Of a stretch of 64,000 nt of DNA, positions 63,006-64,000 are shown piece by piece. Numbering within the stretch: the stretch's first letter is position 1; every line of letters starts with the position of its first letter. Location of the stretch: contig NZ_JASDDK010000001.1 in the NCBI RefSeq assembly GCF_030407435.1, positions 62,001 through 126,000 of the forward strand, given 5' to 3'. The position numbers were made by a program, and so were the translations under genes. Below the pieces are notes generated by a model. It saw nothing but the letters and a program-made list of their open reading frames with translations. It searched no databases and was not told where the DNA came from. The stretch is from Winogradskyella bathintestinalis. GTDB lineage: Bacteria > Bacteroidota > Bacteroidia > Flavobacteriales > Flavobacteriaceae.

Positions 63006-64000
63006 ATGAGTACACAAAAATTTGCAACACAAGCGTTGCACGCAGGTCACGACACCAATCAAACAGCAGGAACAAGAGCTGTCCCAATTTATCAAACATC
63101 ATCATACGTATTCGATAATTCAGACGATGCCGCAGGACGATTCAATTTATCAATTCCTGGATTTATTTACACCCGTTTAAACAACCCAACAAACGACATT
63201 TTAGAACAACGTTTAGCAACATTAGAAGGTGGAATCGCCGCAGTTGCAACTGCTTCTGGTACAGCAGCAATCTCAACAACGCTCTTAACACTTTTACGAG
63301 CAGGAGACCATATTGTAGCCTCTAGCAGTTTGTATGGAGGCACGTATAATTTATTAAGTGTGACTTTGCCGAGACATGGTATCACTACAACATTTGTCGA
63401 TGCCTCTAATCCAGAAGAGTTTAAGAAGGCTACACAAGAAAATACAAGAGCATTTTTTGTAGAATCTTTAGGAAACCCAAAGTTAGATGTTTTAGATCTT
63501 GAAGCGATTTCAAAAGAAGCTCAAGCACATAAAGCGCCATTAATTGTAGATAATACAGTGGCTACACCATATTTATTAAGACCAATTGAGCATGGTGCTA
63601 ACATTGTTATCCATTCTTTGACTAAATATATTACAGGAAACGGTACATCACTAGGAGGGGTTATTATCGATGCTGGAACATTTGATTGGACCAACGGCAA
63701 ATTCCCAGAATTCACCGAACCATCAGCGGGCTACCATGGCTTAGTGTATAGTGAAGCTATTGGCCCAGCAGCGTTTATTGCAAAGATTAGAATTGAAGGC
63801 TTAAGAGATTATGGCGGAGCATTAAGTCCGTTTAATGCATTTCAAATTATTCAAGGTTTAGAAACTTTAGAATTGCGCATAAAAAAACACAGCGAAAATG
63901 CACTCGAATTAGCACAATGGTTACAAAAACAACCCGAAGTGAAATGGGTAAATTATCCAGGATTAGAATCTAGTCCATACAATACGCTAGCTAAAAAATA
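63006..64000 (+). CDS. metY: O-acetylhomoserine sulfhydrylase/aminocarboxypropyltransferase (3' end cut by window edge)
   Basis: PLP-dependent Cys/Met metabolism enzyme that makes homocysteine from O-acetylhomoserine and sulfide. The first 331 codons are present. MetY features are TQALHAGHDTNQTAGTRAVP, IPGFIYTRLNNPTNDILEQR, ASSSLYGGTYNLL, PLIVDNTVATPYLLRP and the PLP lysine Lys207 in IHSLTKYITGNGTSLGG. The insert FPEFTEPSAGYHGLVY is typical of MetY rather than MetB or MetC. Control by the SAM riboswitch fits methionine synthesis. Confidence 0.95.
   Translation, partial: MSTQKFATQALHAGHDTNQTAGTRAVPIYQTSSYVFDNSDDAAGRFNLSIPGFIYTRLNNPTNDILEQRLATLEGGIAAVATASGTAAISTTLLTLLRAGDHIVASSSLYGGTYNLLSVTLPRHGITTTFVDASNPEEFKKATQENTRAFFVESLGNPKLDVLDLEAISKEAQAHKAPLIVDNTVATPYLLRPIEHGANIVIHSLTKYITGNGTSLGGVIIDAGTFDWTNGKFPEFTEPSAGYHGLVYSEAIGPAAFIAKIRIEGLRDYGGALSPFNAFQIIQGLETLELRIKKHSENALELAQWLQKQPEVKWVNYPGLESSPYNTLAKK

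Noticed and set aside
1..64000. CRISPR arrays, tRNA/rRNA genes, prophage, insertion sequences, defence systems
   Set aside because: No direct repeats with regular spacers, no tRNA-like cloverleaf noticed, and no transposase, integrase or phage structural protein among the reading frames.

Overview
The window looks like chromosome from a marine-type member of the Flavobacteriaceae (Bacteroidota). The evidence is the AT-rich DNA, a SusC/SusD pair inside a polysaccharide utilization locus (PUL), start codons without Shine-Dalgarno sequences, a succinyl/acetyl-ornithine type arginine pathway, and a match to the Bacteroidota promoter consensus TAnnTTTG before the his genes. I see no tRNA, rRNA, CRISPR array, phage or transposase.

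Region 1 (1-17545, all minus strand) is a PUL. A membrane-bound one-component regulator with a Y_Y_Y domain and LuxR-type HTH (14738-17545) lies upstream of susC, susD and a surface lipoprotein with two near-identical LamG domains. These are followed by two tandem GH144-family lipoproteins, a metallophosphoesterase, an alpha/beta-hydrolase esterase and two GH3 beta-glucosidases, the last cut by the window edge. GH144 plus GH3 points to beta-1,2-glucan as substrate. The phosphoesterase and esterase suggest the natural substrate may be decorated, as osmoregulated periplasmic glucans are. A fasciclin lipoprotein (17670-18314) separates this region from the next.

Region 2 (18664-64000) is nearly all amino-acid and nitrogen metabolism. 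In order it holds ilvD-ilvB-ilvN-ilvC-ilvA; a GapN-like dehydrogenase; the arginine cluster GNAT-argG-argC-proC-argD-argF'-argB-argE-argH; the histidine operon hisGDCBHAF(IE); convergent gltD/gltB; a porin-like gene with glnB and amtB; the leuA-leuC-leuD-leuB-ppc operon on the minus strand; a conserved helical-repeat protein of unknown function; and the start of metY.

Two cis-regulatory RNAs are clear. A His-rich leader peptide with a terminator/antiterminator pair precedes hisG. A SAM-I riboswitch with its own terminator precedes metY. The most unusual structure is a small hairpin family (stem of 4-8 bp, mostly a TTTC loop). It sits 3-9 nt upstream of the start codons of seven biosynthetic genes (GNAT, proC, argF', argB, hisA, gltD, leuC), always in the same orientation relative to the gene, and a decayed copy precedes glnB. 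Several other palindromic repeat families fill the gaps between genes inside these operons.
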